Part shown: in pieces, positions 1-12,717 of the stretch
Layout: each line of letters opens with the position of its first letter
Position numbering within the stretch: position 1 is the stretch's first letter
Source of the DNA: Rugalucina vietnamica
Lineage: Eukaryota > Mollusca > Bivalvia > Lucinida > Lucinidae
Length of the DNA: 64,000 nt
Assembly: GCA_964017185.1 (NCBI GenBank)
Contig: OZ024880.1
Location: 40,266,329-40,330,328 of the forward strand
Reading direction: 5' to 3'
Notes under the pieces: generated by a model
The model's database searches: none
Told to the model about the DNA's origin: nothing
Seen by the model: only the letters and a program-made list of their open reading frames with translations
Made by a program: the position numbers and the translations under genes

Positions 1-491
1 AGGGTAACAGCGAGTACCAAAGAAACGAGACCAATACATAGCAATAGCATAAAAAGAATTTTCATGGTGCAGATATCTCTTGCAAAACATATTTCTATAA
101 TTGAACAAAACTCTTGATTCTGCTTCTGTAGCACGTATTCTTGCATGTAAAGTCTGTCAATGCCATTTGCTTTATTGGACCCCTGTATCATATGAGCTGA
201 CACTCTTTGTTTGCAAACATTTCTCGAGGCTGTTTTGAGTGTTTTAAAACAGATCAATCCTAATCAATTCGCAGATCACCTTTAAACTTCAATCAAAACA
301 GATAATTAAGTAAAAAGCACTGAGAGGAGATTGGCTTATTTTGTTGCAGCCGCTTGCAAAATTACTGTTACAAACCGTTATAGGTGAGCAACGTTTTTAC
401 TTTAAAACATTTTAATATCACAAATAACATTTTAGAGACGCTCTTGCTAAATTGAATGCTTTTTCAAAACTTCAAAAGCATCAATAACCGT

Positions 492-3400
492 TAGACTGCT
501 GGCTGAAAAAGGTCCTGCTCCCCCCCTAGGGAATTTTGCAGACATAGTCTATCTTAAAGAGCAGTCTTTTCTGATTCAAATGAGAGATGTTTGCACTTTG
601 TACGCCTGGGCATAATGGTGTAACAGCTATTTAAAAATAACAACTGTTACCTGCTTATTATATTTGCAGTATTCTTTGATTGGGAATGAATGATAGGTTG
701 TTTTACCATAATTCTACCATTTGTCTGCAAGATTCTTCATGGACAATATGTGGGATGCATAATTTTATCATGTTGACATATATGGGTCTCTATCTGTATA
801 ACGTATGTAACGTATGTAACAAAAATATGCGAATTTACATTTATAAACCAATTAGGTCTTCAGTAATAGTTTCTGTGGAGTACAAATCTGCAAACACCAA
901 TGTGCAAGGTAAGTATGTCATGTTTGTGTTATTTGCATTCAAATGAGAGATGTTTGCACTTTGTACGCCGGGGCGTAACGGTGTAACGGCCATTTAAAAA
1001 TAACAACTGTTACCATTACTTATTATATTTGCTGTATTCTTTGATTGGGATTGAACAATAGGTTGTTTTACCATAATTCTACCATTTGTCTACAAGATTC
1101 TTCAAGGGCAATATGTGATAGATAATTTCATCAGGTTGACATAGATGGTTCTCAATTTGTGTAACGTATGTAACAAAAATATGTGAATTAACATTTATAA
1201 ACAAATAAGGGTTTCTGTAATAGTTTCTGTGGATTTCAAAGCTGCAAACACCAATGTGCAAGGTAAGAATGACATGCTTGTGTTATTTTCATTTGCTAGA
1301 TGTGCCTCAGTTGTAACGGTGTAACGCCAAGTTGTTTATATTTAGATTTCATGTAATGTTACAGTGCTACCAATACCGCATGGGGTTAATTTGGCCTACA
1401 AAACTGATCATATATACGTTATGACTTATCGTAAACCACTGAAATTGATTTCATTTTAAAGCTTCTTCACTATAGCCGTTTCATCTTAAGGTAAGTTATG
1501 CATATCATCTTATTTGCATATTTGTGAATTTTAATTTAAACATTAAAATGGCCAAAAAATCATTAAAAGCCCATAAAAAACGTCTTTCAGACCCAAGCTA
1601 TCATCGTTGTACATAGTTTATACACCAGTGATACCATTTGATAATTTTACAGATGTTTTGGGTCTATTTGAAAATTATCTCATTTGCATACTTATCAATA
1701 TTGATATAAAAAAAGTTTGGAAAATCACGGAAAAATAGCATTTATACTTACATATTACTAGTGTCTGGCATGTCAATAGGCCTAGAATGATAAATGTGGT
1801 AGCAGCTTGATGCTTTGGGCTAGGCAATTTGTCTTCTAGTCTGATAAATGAATAAACTTATTTTAAGTTTAATGAATACCTCGTATTAATGAAGTTTTTA
1901 CAGACTGGAGAAGAATCACGGAAAATAAGAGGGTATACCTTACAAAATGACTTGTGTCTAGGTTACTAATAGCAATACTGTGCGGAATCTGGTATCAAAT
2001 GATTGCTATGACAATGAATTATAACACTGTAACCTGATATATAAACCTTCTTATCTGATAAAGGTCACTAATATTAGAATTAAACTTCATAAATAAGAGA
2101 AAATAAGAGAAAAATGAAGAGATAAACCAACAAAATCACTTATATCCCGGCTGCTCATTGCCTTAGAGGGTTTAATTGGTATCAGATATTTGCTTGGACA
2201 ATGCACCATTTCCCAGAGCTCTTATATACAAATCATATCAGATTTATTTTCATGGGTATTCATAAAACGTTGATAAAAATGGTATATAGCAAACAATTAA
2301 GGGTGTCCAGCAACAGGGACGCGTGTATCTTTGCTTTAGCCTCATATGTTTTGTGGTATGTATACATGACAACATGACGATTCATATATTTTGTGATAAC
2401 ATGACAACAATTCATTACTGAAGTGACCAAATAGTAACATTTGATGCCATTTTGACTACTCAACAGCTATTGATAGTGGAGATATAAGTGATTTTGTTGG
2501 TATACCCCTTCGCGTTTCTGCAAATTTTCTCTATTTCTGAAAATCTTGTTGCAATTCATGAAACAAACATTCATATGATTTATTCATAACATCATATGGT
2601 TAAAAAACATTGTCTTAGCAACCGGTCGATACCAATTTCAGCTGTCTAGGACTTCCAGTAGCCAAGATCCATCTGATATAATAGGCACCCCGCCTCAATT
2701 CTTCGGCGGTTAATCGCCAACATCTAATTTATCCATTATATTTATTAATGATCATCAAATGACATTTTATTATAGAAGGATGATAGAAAATTGCCCTTGC
2801 CATTTTCAGCACATTCAGACTTAAGCTTGCTGAAAAACGATAATCATTTTGTAGGTATACCTGTTTATTTGTTATGTATTTTCTCTAATTTGTAAAGTTT
2901 TCATTAATATTCATAAAACTGAAATTCAGATGATGTATTTAGAGGACTGAGGGCATTAGTCCATTGCCGTCCCATTTATTTGATACCACTTTCAGCATTC
3001 TAGGTCTATTAACAGTTCAAGTACAAACGATTTTGTAGTAATACCCTAATTTTTCTGCATTTTTAAGAGATTTCTAAACGTTTAAAAATAGTATTTATGG
3101 GGTCCAAAGACATGATTATCAGAACTGAATTAGATTTCTAGTTTTGTTTTACACCAAAATTTAAATTATTCATAGGGAAACGTGAAGTGTTGACACTATT
3201 TTTGAAATAACATCATATATATCTATTGTAGACCACGTCATTCTTTATTCATACATATATGTTACATACGTTACATTCCCCATTAAGATGTCTGAGCCTA
3301 GATACTTAGTGACACCCACTCAGAACAATAGTTCTCCATAGGCATGAAATATAAGCAAATAATTATCAACATTAGACACAGCCATTAGAAACGATTATTT

Positions 3401-4672
3401 ACATGTTTTACGTAATTAGCAATACAATTTGGCTTATGAAACTGCGGGTAGGGTTGCTAAATAACCCATTTAGTATAATATATACAGTGTAGGATTTTTC
3501 CGTCTCCTCCATTGAACATGGTAATGTAAAAAAATCACATGTATTTGAAAAAAGCTGGAATGTGTAATTAAAAAAAAAACAAACGATGTCACTCACAATG
3601 CTAATTTTGAAAGGGTTATTTTAATATATGTTACAGACATTACACTGTAGGTGTCATATTATTGCTCAAGCAACTTTAGTGTTGAGAATGGACATGTTTC
3701 TTGTAGACTATATGAATTGGGTGAATGGAATAATAAAAATCTTATTTTTTCTGACGCTAAAATTGCCATATCATTATTTTCAAAACATATTATGGTAACA
3801 TATGTAACATACTGTAACAGACACATGCTCCAATGTACATAAAGCAAACATCTCTTATTGGAGCAAACTTAAAATTGTCATTTAAGATATATATTTGCAA
3901 AATATCTAATGGAATAGAGAATTAGACTGACCTGTACTGGCATTCCTGCTATGTACAATGCCCTTCGTTATTCATTACATGTATGTTACATATATTACAT
4001 TCTGGATCAAAATCTTTGATCCAAGATACTTGGTTACAGATCCTCAGAGCCATGGTTCATGGTAAAATAAGCAAGAAACTATGATATATATCCAACAGTT
4101 TTAAGTATTTTACATATTTCACATTCGTTGCAATAGAATATTTAGCATTTGAAACTGGGGGTAGGGCTACTAAATACTTCATTAAAGGCAATATATACAT
4201 GATAGGAAAACAAACCTTGGTTTTTCTATCTGCCAATTGAACATGCTAATGGAAATAATTCTCATATCTTTGGAAAAATGAATAGTGCAACAGTATAAGT
4301 AATGATATCACTCAAAAGTGGTATTTTCAAAGGATATCTTAAATTACGGTATGTTATGTTACAGTAACTATGGGTCAAATTTTTGTCCAAACGATTTTAA
4401 TATGTAGAATAGACTTACAGCAAGCAGACAGTATGAAAAAGTTGAATAAAGTGATAAATTATTGTCATTTTTCTGTAGCTGAAAACACCATATCATAATT
4501 TCTCAATTTTGTTTAGGTAACATATGTAACAGGCTGTTACAGGATAACGCCCCAACGCTCAGGGTGCAAACATCTCTTATTCTACTCAACTTGAATTGTT
4601 CTTTAAGATATGGTATGTCTGCAAAATTCCCTAGGTGGGGGGGGAGCAATCGACCCTCTGGCTAGCAGCCTA
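492..4672. mobile_element. 4.18-kb foldback-like TIR element, 3-bp TSD CGT
   Basis: Ends are inverted: TAGACTGCTGGCTG at the left, and TAGGCTGCTAGCC on the complement of the right end. The similarity then continues inward for over 100 bp (ctagggaattttgcagacat, gagatgtttgca). CGT flanks both ends, and unit 3 shows the uninterrupted site. No long ORF exists, so it is non-autonomous. The interior has direct ~365-bp repeats at the left (575-939, 940-1297), ~726-bp-spaced repeats at the right (3.24-4.6 kb) and inverted pairs near the middle. Superfamily unknown. Confidence 0.75.
575..1297. repeat. Two ~365-bp direct repeats inside the foldback-like element
   Basis: 575-939 and 940-1297 align over their whole length: attcaaatgagagatgtttg, then aaaaataacaactgttacc, then the gtaacgtatgtaac motif, then caccaatgtgcaaggtaag. 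The first copy has an extra gtaacgtat unit. Confidence 0.8.
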
Positions 4673-5126
4673 CGTGTTTATTTTTCAAAGATATGTTTGA
4701 ATAGTACTTTGTAAAATTGTTGAATAGCTCTTTAAAAAGTCGAGATTTGGTATTTTCACATGTTGAATTGTTTTTAAACAATTATAATATGTCAGGATGT
4801 TGGACACATACACTATGATGCCCAGATGGTCATGCGTTTACCTCGAAAGACAAAAAAATATGTTTTTCGACCCTTCGAAATATCCAATAACATATCGAGA
4901 GTATACGTTTCTCTTAACCACTGTTCCTGAACAGAAAGCCCAAACCCATGCGAGACTGTTTGCTAACAACTAGAGCACATTCTGGTAGTTGTCCTGTTTA
5001 GACAAAAGAATGGGAAAGGAAAGAGATATAAAATATGTACATGTATGACTTGGACGTCTTTCGGCGCCTCTTGATTAAGTTCATAATGATCATTCTGCCA
5101 GCAGGGTAACAGCGATTACCAAAGAG

Positions 5127-5408
5127 AGGTACAAGTAGGCAAAGATCAGGAAAAGGCGCAATCAGAAAGAGAGGTGGGAAAAAACCAAACTAACAATCAC
5201 GTACTTATACCATGAAACATATCGTAAGCCGAATGAGCAGCTATTTTCCCAATAGGTGGCCACTCAGTTACCTTAATTAAAAATATATAAAACATACATA
5301 AGGCGCCAACAGCACATAAAAAGAATTTAAACACCAAGACATAAAACAAAAAGAACCACCACAGAAGTATCGCCTTGGAACGATCAGTAACACAAAGTTA
5401 CTGGCGGG
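5127..5408 (-). mobile_element. LINE 3' tail fragment (recurrent family)
   Basis: Complement of the recurrent non-LTR tail. It reads acaagtaggcaaagatcagg at the element's 3' end and stops at ctggcggg, so it is 5'-truncated. Confidence 0.7.
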
Positions 5409-5463
5409 CAAAGAAACGAAGACCAATACATACCAACACAAAGAAACGAGACCAATACATAGC

Positions 5464-5825
5464 AAAAAGGTAAAAGTAGGCAAAGATCAGGAAAAGGCGC
5501 AATCAGAAAAAGATTCCCACTCCAAAAACCGAGGTGGGAAAAAACCAAACTAACAATCAGGAACTTATACCATGAAAACATTTCGTAAGCCGAATGAGCA
5601 GCTATTTTCCCAATAGGTGGCCACTCAGTTACTTTAACTTAACTAAAATATGCAAACATACATAAGGCGCCAACAGCACAAAAATATTTTGAACACCAAG
5701 ACATAAAACAAAAATAACCACCACAGAAGTATCGACTTGGAACGATCAGTAACACAAAGTTACTGGCGGGTTTAAACCGATTTTACATGGCCATAACCTC
5801 ACGCTCAGCTTCCGCAGTGGTTCAG
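5464..5825 (-). mobile_element. LINE 3' tail fragment
   Basis: A second copy beside the first, separated by a duplicated stretch of host unit (aaagaaacgagaccaataca). It extends to the cagtggttca segment. Confidence 0.7.
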
Positions 5826-5835
5826 TGATATACAA

Positions 5836-6088
5836 GAAATAAGAAAAATCATATTAAGAAAATACTAAACATAGATACCAACGTTTAACATGAATAACGG
5901 AAAGCAGGGTGAGCAACTATTGAATGTATTAGGTGGTCACAGTGCTAGCTTGGACAGAACAAGTAAAATGCAGAGGGCTAAGTGAACAGCCAAATTATAA
6001 TCGGGTGGCCACAAAGCCATCCAACATGAAACTCGTAATCGGAATAACTTTGATAAGTGTGAACCACAACAGCAGTACCGCCTTGGAA
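5836..6088 (-). mobile_element. Probable older, diverged LINE tail
   Basis: Scattered matches to the same tail (gagcaactattg...aggtggtcac, accacaacagcagtaccgcc), with many differences. Assignment is tentative. Confidence 0.35.
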
Positions 6089-7001
6089 ATACCATAAAAC
6101 GAATTTTCATGATGCAGATATCACTTGCAAAACATATTTCTATAATTTAACAAAACTCATGATTCTGCTTCTGTAGCACGTATTCTTGCATGTAAAGTCT
6201 GTCAATGTCAATTGCTTTTTTGGACCCCTGTATCATTAGGTCTGACACTCTTTGTTTGCAAACATTTCTCGAGGCTGTTTTGATTGTTTTAAAACAGACT
6301 AATCCTAATCAATTCACAGATCACCATCAAAATTTTATCAAACAGATGATTAAGTAAAATGAATTGTGCAGGCCTAAGCACTGAGAGGAGATTGGCTTAT
6401 TTTGTTGCAGCCGCTTGCAAAATTACTGTTACAAAACGTTATACTTGAGCTACGTTAAAGACGAACTTTGCTTTACCCAATGCTGTAAACTTTATTAAGA
6501 TATCTCGAGCTAAATTGGCTATCATTTTTACTTAACATTTTTTTAATATCACAAATAACATTTTAGAGACGCTCTTGCTACATTGAATGCTTTTTTAAAA
6601 CTTCAAAATCATCAATAACTGTGTTTACTTTTCAAAGTTATGTTAGTACTTTGTAAAATTGTTGAATAGCTCTTTAAAAAGGCGAGGTTTGGTATTTTCA
6701 ACATGTCGAATTGTTTTTAAGCTATTATAATATGTCTGGTTGTTGGACACATACACTATGGTGCCCAGGTAATCATGCGTTTACCTCGAAAGGCCGAAAT
6801 TTATGTTTTACGACCTTTCGATGTATCCAATCTCATATCGAGATTGTACGTTTATCTTAACCACTGTTCTTGGACAGAAAGCCCAAACCCGGTCGAGACT
6901 GTTTGATAACAACTAGAGCACATTCTATTGATACTGGCTGGTAATTGCCCTGTTTGGACAAAAGAAATGGAAAGGAAAGAGATATAAAATATGTACATGT
7001 A

Positions 7002-8038
7002 CGAGGGTTGGGATTTAAGTTCGTAGACTTTGGCTACTGATTGAATATTACAGCATTTATCCGATATTTGATGCATTATTATAAAGAAACAATGTCTCCT
7101 TGTTTCGTGTTTACAATAATTTTCAAGACACTTTGCGCAGTGCTCATAAAATGATCTCCATAGCAACCTAGGTTTCGCTACCCGGGGCACGTCGAATTTC
7201 TAACGTTTCTGAAGTTATGTGGCGTTGAAGAACACACCAATAATTATCATATTATACACCAAAACTTGAGCTAAATCAGTTGAAGGCATTGCAATATGAT
7301 CATGTTGTTATCTCAGTTTAAATTTTTAAGCATTATGTCCACGACTTGATTTGTTATTGGAGAAAATGTATTGCCAGTCGCGCTGCTTGGAAAAGAAAAT
7401 TGCGTTCACAGGCAACTTCGAAACAACAGCGTTGATCAAATCTTATGTTTGATTAGCCAAAATACCCACAGAAACATTCAAAATGATATGGATGTGTTGC
7501 ACAGTTGTGGAACAGATCGTGCAGTGGTATTTTAAAATGGTTATGTGAGATTTCAGATGGAGGTACTTGAATTTTAACGATGAGAAATGCACTCGTTTAC
7601 AATTAGTCTTCAAATGCTACGGCCAACGTTCTTGATTTAAAACACTGATATGCATGCTACGCATAGAAAGTTATGTATAAGAGCTATATCTGATGATCGA
7701 AGTATTTCCACAATAATAATTCCGAAATCCCTGAAGGAAATCTTGCAAACAAGTAAAGGCATGGCTTGTTGTTTGGTTACAAACAAGGCGTTTTAATGCT
7801 GACACTTATTGAAATTTGACGTAGTTCTGACGTCAAAATTTCCACGACGTGCCCCGGGTGATGAAAGGTCATTGTGTTTAATTCATTGTTGTGTGAATAC
7901 CATTTTGAGTAGAACAATGCTTTATACCTTATATGATAGGTAAAAGAATGTATTTTCACATAATAGCATTTTAATTTCTGTGTGACAGACATCTGATCTT
8001 TTACAAAGAAAGTCTACGAACTTAAATCCCAACCCACG
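7002..8038. mobile_element. Mariner-type MITE, TA target duplication
   Basis: Terminal inverted repeats begin CGAGGGTTGGGATTTAAGTT at the left and CGTGGGTTGGGATTTAAGTT on the complement of the right end, about 30 bp with one mismatch. TA lies on both sides, and the empty site is seen in units 1 and 3. A second inverted pair (cccggggcacgtcg / cgacgtgccccggg) lies inside. No transposase frame is recognisable. Confidence 0.82.
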
Positions 8039-8097
8039 TATGACTTGGAGGTCTTTCGGCGCCTCTTGATTAAGTCCATAATGATCATGCTGCCGAC

Positions 8098-9103
8098 AGG
8101 GTAACAGCGAGTACCAAAGAAACGAGACCAATACATAGCAATACCATAAAACGAATGTTCATGATGCAATATCTCTTGCAAAACATATTTCTGTAATTGA
8201 ACAAAACTCATGATTCTGATTCTGCACGTATTCTTGCATGTAAAGTCTGTCAATGTCATTTGCTTAAATGGACCCCTGTATCATAAGAGCTGACACTCTT
8301 TGTTTGCAAACATTTCTCGAGGCTGTTTTGAGTGTTTTAAAACAGATTAAGCCTGATCAATTCGCATATCACCTTTAAACTTCAATCAAACAGATAATTA
8401 AGGAAAATGAATTGTGCAGGCCTAAGCACTGAGAGGAGATTGGCTTATTTTGTTGCAGCCGCTTGCAAAATTACTGTTAAAAATGTTATAGGTGAGCAAC
8501 GTTAAAGACGAACTTTGCTTTGCCCAATGCTGTAATCTTTATAAAGATGTCTCGAGCTAAATTGGCTATGATTTTTACTTTAAAACATTTTAATATCACA
8601 AATAACATTTTAGGGACGCTCTTGCTCAATTGAATGCTTTTTTTAAAACTTCAAAATCATCAATAACTGTGTTAATTTTGCAAAGATATGTTTGAATAGT
8701 ACTTTGTAAAATTGTTAAATACTATAGCTCTTTAAAAAGTCGAGTTTTGGTATTTTCAACATGTTGAATTGTTTTTAAACTATTGTAATATTATGGTTGT
8801 TGGACACATACACTATGATGCCCAGATGGTCATGCGTTTACCTCGAAAGACAAAATATTATGTTTTTCGACCCTTCGAAATATCTAATAACATATCGAGA
8901 GTATACGTTTCTCTTAACCACTGTTCCTGGACAGAAAGCCCAAACCCAGTCGAGACTGTTTGCTAACAACTAGAGCACATTCTGGTAGTTGCCCTGTTTG
9001 GACAAAAGAATTGGAAAGGAAACAGATATAAAATACGTTCATGTATGACTTTGACGCCTTTCGGCGCCTCTTGATTAAGTTCATAATGATTCATGCTGTC
9101 GAC
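8098..9103. repeat. ~1-kb tandem unit 3 (uninterrupted)
   Basis: 1006 bp, the only unit without a large insertion. It gives the empty-site sequences for insertions in units 1 and 2 (aataactgtgttaatttt at about 8661; catgtatgactttgacg at about 9040). Confidence 0.75.
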
Positions 9104-9440
9104 GGGGTAACAGCGATTACCAAAAGAAACGAGACCAATACATAGTTATGCTCATTCATTCGAAATTATGGTTGGCAGATCATATGATGCGTAGCTTCTA
9201 TAAATAATATCACAGCTATCCGATACAATGTCAGTGAGTCGACTCTTTGGCTCAGTGGTTAGATGATTGGATTTCTATCCCAGCGATCCGGGTTTGAACC
9301 CCATCACCGACGTAGGATTTTTGTTTTTCAAACTATGCATCATTTCTTATTTACGATGTTTTTTTCATATTCGTAAGAATAGCAATACAATAAAACGAAT
9401 TTACATGATGCAGACATCTCTTGCAAAACATATTCCTGGA
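9104..9440. repeat. Tandem unit 4, truncated and interrupted
   Basis: Begins ggggtaacagcgattacc and follows the unit to catag at 9145. It resumes at 9381 (agcaataca) and stops matching after about 9440. The 235 bp between carry a tRNA-like sequence, with atag on both sides as a likely target-site duplication. Confidence 0.65.
9146..9380 (+). mobile_element. 235-bp insertion carrying a tRNA-like sequence
   Basis: Interrupts tandem unit 4 with atag on both sides. At 9238-9310 it has an A-box-like ttggctcagtggttag and a B-box-like ggtttgaacccc, with a four-pair acceptor stem (gtcg/cgac). The anticodon and T stems do not pair well, so it is a SINE head or decayed tRNA, not a functional tRNA gene. 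Confidence 0.5.
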
Positions 9441-9962
9441 ACAATGCAGTGAAGAACGACGAGTTCCATGGTATAGTGGTTAAATGTTACAAGCATGCTG
9501 CAAAACAATTAATGTAACACAAGTTATTGCAATCAGCACAAGCATAACATACTTGTTGCACATTAGAACGATATAAGAATTTGTTATGTAACTATGATAA
9601 TACGCGTATCGCTAAATTCTCTGTACTTGTACAGATTTTACCATCACATATACATGTACAAAATACCACTATGAGACGTTCTGGCATTTGTTTAATTCAT
9701 CAAATGCTATTGTTATGCTTTTGCACTTTTAGTATATATTAATTTCGTCCAAAAGTACAATCTTGTTTTCTACACATTTCGCTCAGTTATGGAGAAACTT
9801 ACACATTTCCAGGCATAGAGGGTCCTTAAAGACTTGACCAGCTCTAAGAGGCATCATTATTAGGCAATTAGAGAAATTACGCGAATTATAGCTCGCCGCT
9901 CAACTCGAGAGCACTTTGCAAAGCGTAATTGTGGATCCGCCTCTGTCTTAAGAAACATAGAA

Positions 9963-10103
9963 AGGCAAAAGTAAGCAATGATCAGGAAAAGGCGCAATCA
10001 GAATAAAATTCCCACTCCAAAAACCGAGGTGGGAAAAAACCAAATTGACTATTAGTTACTTACAGAACATATCGTAAACCGAGTGAGCAGCTATTTTCCA
10101 AAC
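9963..10103 (-). mobile_element. LINE 3' tail fragment
   Basis: aaagtaagcaatgatcaggaa through gtgagcagctattttcc; 5'-truncated copy of the recurrent tail. Confidence 0.65.
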
Positions 10104-10177
10104 ATAGTTCGTTATTTGCTAGTTCTTTTACTCTCGCAAGCTTTGTCTCTCTTCTTTTTCTTTCGCCTGGGGTTTCA

Positions 10178-10330
10178 AACCATCAGGAAAACATGTCCGT
10201 GCAATGTATACCCCCTTGAACCCCACTTTTATATAGTAAAGCTGGGGTTTGCAGGGGTATGCCTATTTTTCTTATTTTGGCTCCAAAACATAGATTGTGG
10301 GTACTCGTTAGAACCGCCTCGGTGAAAAGC
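10178..10330. repeat. Interspersed repeat with GTTAGAACCGCCTCG hairpin (partial)
   Basis: Shares catcaggaaaacat, the cccacttttatata block, tttgcaggggtat and cgttagaaccgcctcgg with 55985-56200 and, on the other strand, with 15662-15840 and 39124-39300. Only half of the hairpin is present here. Confidence 0.6.
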
Positions 10331-10711
10331 TGAATATTTTCACTTTTTTAAAGCTAAAAAAATCTCTGTTTATTTCATGGGCATGTTTTCGTAATGACTT
10401 AATTGCATGACTTCCTGGAAGTTCAGATGCATAGCTTTACTGACTTTTGATGTTTCATTTCTACCAAGTAGCACATAAGGTCTGATAAGCTCTTGTTTCT
10501 ACTTATTACAGTTGCTCTTTAATTAGCTCTAGTGCCGTGAAAACATACAGTGTTTCCGACTAGTTCAAAGACAGACTGTCCACGCGTATTACATGTTGTT
10601 GTGTTGCCATGACAACGATCACAATCCTATTTTGAATATTGAACAGAACAGAACTTTATTACATTTTAACTCGGACCAAACATAAACGGCGTAAGAGTAA
10701 TAGTACATGTA

Positions 10712-11202
10712 CAGTCAATAGACAATTGTTCGTCACTCTCGGAATCTCCATAGACTTTAATGTATTTTCATGTTTACAAGAAAAAATATTCTGCCTCTTC
10801 TGGCCAAAATATTGTTATGATTTTGGTGTCATTTGAAAGGTAAATAAATAAAGCAATAAACAAAGGTCATTTGATAAAGTTTCGACATTGCATTTTTCAA
10901 GTATAAGAGATTAAAGTTTCGGGAAATTAGCCATTTCCCATTGATGTCAATGGTGACGTAGCCCGAAAATGGTCAAAAAAAAAAGTCTCGCAACTTTTTA
11001 AAAAATTGTAGCTTGAAAACGCATGCATGGAATTCAATGAAATTACCTTGTTTATTGCTTTATTCATTTACCTTTCAAATGACACCAAAAACGTTAAAAT
11101 GTGTTGACCAGGAGAAGCAGGATAATTTTTCTTGCAAACATGAAAATACACTGAAGTCTATGGAGTTTTTCGAGAGTGACGAACAATTATGTCTATTGAC
11201 TG
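10712..11202. mobile_element. Tc1-like palindromic MITE, TA target duplication
   Basis: A 491-bp near-palindrome. Ends are CAGTCAATAGACAATTG and, on the complement of the right end, CAGTCAATAGACATAATTG, starting with CAGT as Tc1 elements do, with TA on each side. Further arm pairs: gtgtcatttgaaaggtaaat (about 10828) with its complement near 11070. No coding capacity. Confidence 0.75.
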
Positions 11203-11364
11203 TATTTCCTTAATGGCTTCTTGCAAGAGCATATATGCTACTTGTTTGTCGTCATTTCCTCTTTTATAGATTCCCCCCTTTCCAATTCTTGTTGGTAGTG
11301 AAATAGTGAAACATTGTAATGCTGGGATGAATATATAAAAGATGCTTACCTCGGTTGTGGATCT

Positions 11365-11525
11365 ATTTGTCTCATGTTTGGGTGTCGTTTTTGTGCTGTT
11401 GGTGCCTTTTATGTGCATATACATGTAAGAAGTTAAGTTCAGGGTGACCACCTTTGCCTTTGGGGAAATAGCTACTCTCCCACTTACGATTTGTTCTCTT
11501 TGAATCAGTACCTGATTGTCTTTCT
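11365..11525 (+). mobile_element. Diverged LINE 3' tail fragment
   Basis: Resembles the recurrent tail (tttttgtgctgttggtgcct, ggggaaatagctactc, cagtacctgattgt) but with many differences, so it is an older copy. Confidence 0.5.
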
Positions 11526-11997
11526 TCCGTCTGTAATTGTAGGGTATGGCCGTTAAAATTGCCCGTGTTAGGTAGTTTGAATTATGGTAGATACCGAAAC
11601 AGGAAATGAAGATCGACTGATCATGATTGATAAACGGAATAAAATATAAAGGTTTGATCCTTTGGAAGCAATAAAACGTTCAAAGGGAGATAATAGTATG
11701 GACTTTATTGCACAATTTCGGGTAATGACCCTTTTAAACCGGCAACGAAAGCCAGACTATTATCCTGCACACTAGAAGTCTAAATCTAAGACGCATTCCT
11801 AAACAGGGTCAAATAATTTAAGAATTACTTAGAAGTAAAAGTTTCTAAACGTGAGTGTTTTGAACACTCTGAATATATTTACTGATCTCAAAGGACTTAA
11901 ATAAAAATATATTCTGCACTATGGATGATGTACGGGAAGACTTTTTAGGGCCGCCTTTTCATGGTCGACTTTTTATAAAGCTGATCGCTTCTTAAGG

Positions 11998-12717
11998 GGA
12001 TGCCAATTGTCAAAAACTAATACTTGTATAATTTTTACCTGTATAATGAAAAATGACAATTTTACCAAGGATTGACACATTCTTGTATGAGTCATTCAAA
12101 CATCGAATACAGATTATTTTATGCCCCAAATCCCAGCTCTAGAGAGCTTAGCAACATGCTTATCAGCATTGTTCAAGTTACTTCCTGGTTTGATTCCGTT
12201 TTCATCCGTCTGGCATGCTGGATATATTTTACTAGAAGGTATCGCCATAAACATGATCTCCAACTTCTTGACTACAATCTTTGAAAGTATTTCGAACCAA
12301 AAGTCAATATTTTGTGAGAAATCATACTATTTACTGTATCTGCTGTAAAAGGTTTTCAACATATACGATAAATACCATGTTTTCCTCAAGAAGAAATATT
12401 CTCTGAGTGGACAAACTTTCACAGATTGTTGTCTGGCTTTTGGAGATCGTGTTTATGGTGGTAGATTTTAGTGAAATTTATCCAGCATGCCAGACAGATG
12501 AAAACGGAATCAAACCAGGAAGTAACTTGAACAATGCTGATAAGCATGTTGCTAAGCTCTCTAGAGCTGAGTTTTTGGGCATAAAATAATCTGTATTCGA
12601 TGTTTGAATGACTCATACAAGAATGTTTCAAGAATATCCAGTTTTCTTGGAAAAATTGTCATTTTTCTTTAAACAGGTAAAAATTATACAAGTATTAGTT
12701 TTTGACAATTGGCACCC
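11998..12717. mobile_element. Long-hairpin MITE (~0.72 kb)
   Basis: Two ~290-bp arms in inverted orientation (about 12000-12289 and 12412-12715) around a ~120-bp loop. The outer ~40 bp match exactly (start gccaattgtcaaaaactaat). Inner pairs include gagtcattcaaacatcgaat and gcttatcagcattgttcaag. Frames in the two arms are mirror images and are not genes. Target duplication unclear. Confidence 0.75.

Larger units (their letters stand above)
1..5102. repeat. ~0.92-kb tandem unit 1, split by a 4.18-kb insertion
   Basis: Starts with agggtaacagcgagtacc and ends with tcataatgatcattctgcca. After removing the element at 492-4672, about 0.92 kb remains that matches units 2 and 3. No coding frame is seen in the unit; it may itself be a degenerate element. 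Confidence 0.75.
5103..8097. repeat. ~1-kb tandem unit 2, with LINE tails and a mariner-type MITE inside
   Basis: Opens with agggtaacagcgattacc at 5103. It is interrupted at 5127-6088 by LINE-tail sequence and at 7002-8038 by a TA-flanked MITE. The remaining parts (6090-7000, 8039-8097) match units 1 and 3. Confidence 0.75.

Noticed and set aside
9238..9310. Functional tRNA gene
   Set aside because: A- and B-box-like sequences are present, but the acceptor pairs only four bases and the anticodon and T stems are defective.
9465..9490. tRNA-like ccatggtatagtggttaa, also near 35886
   Set aside because: Only an A-box-like half is present; no B box or cloverleaf follows.
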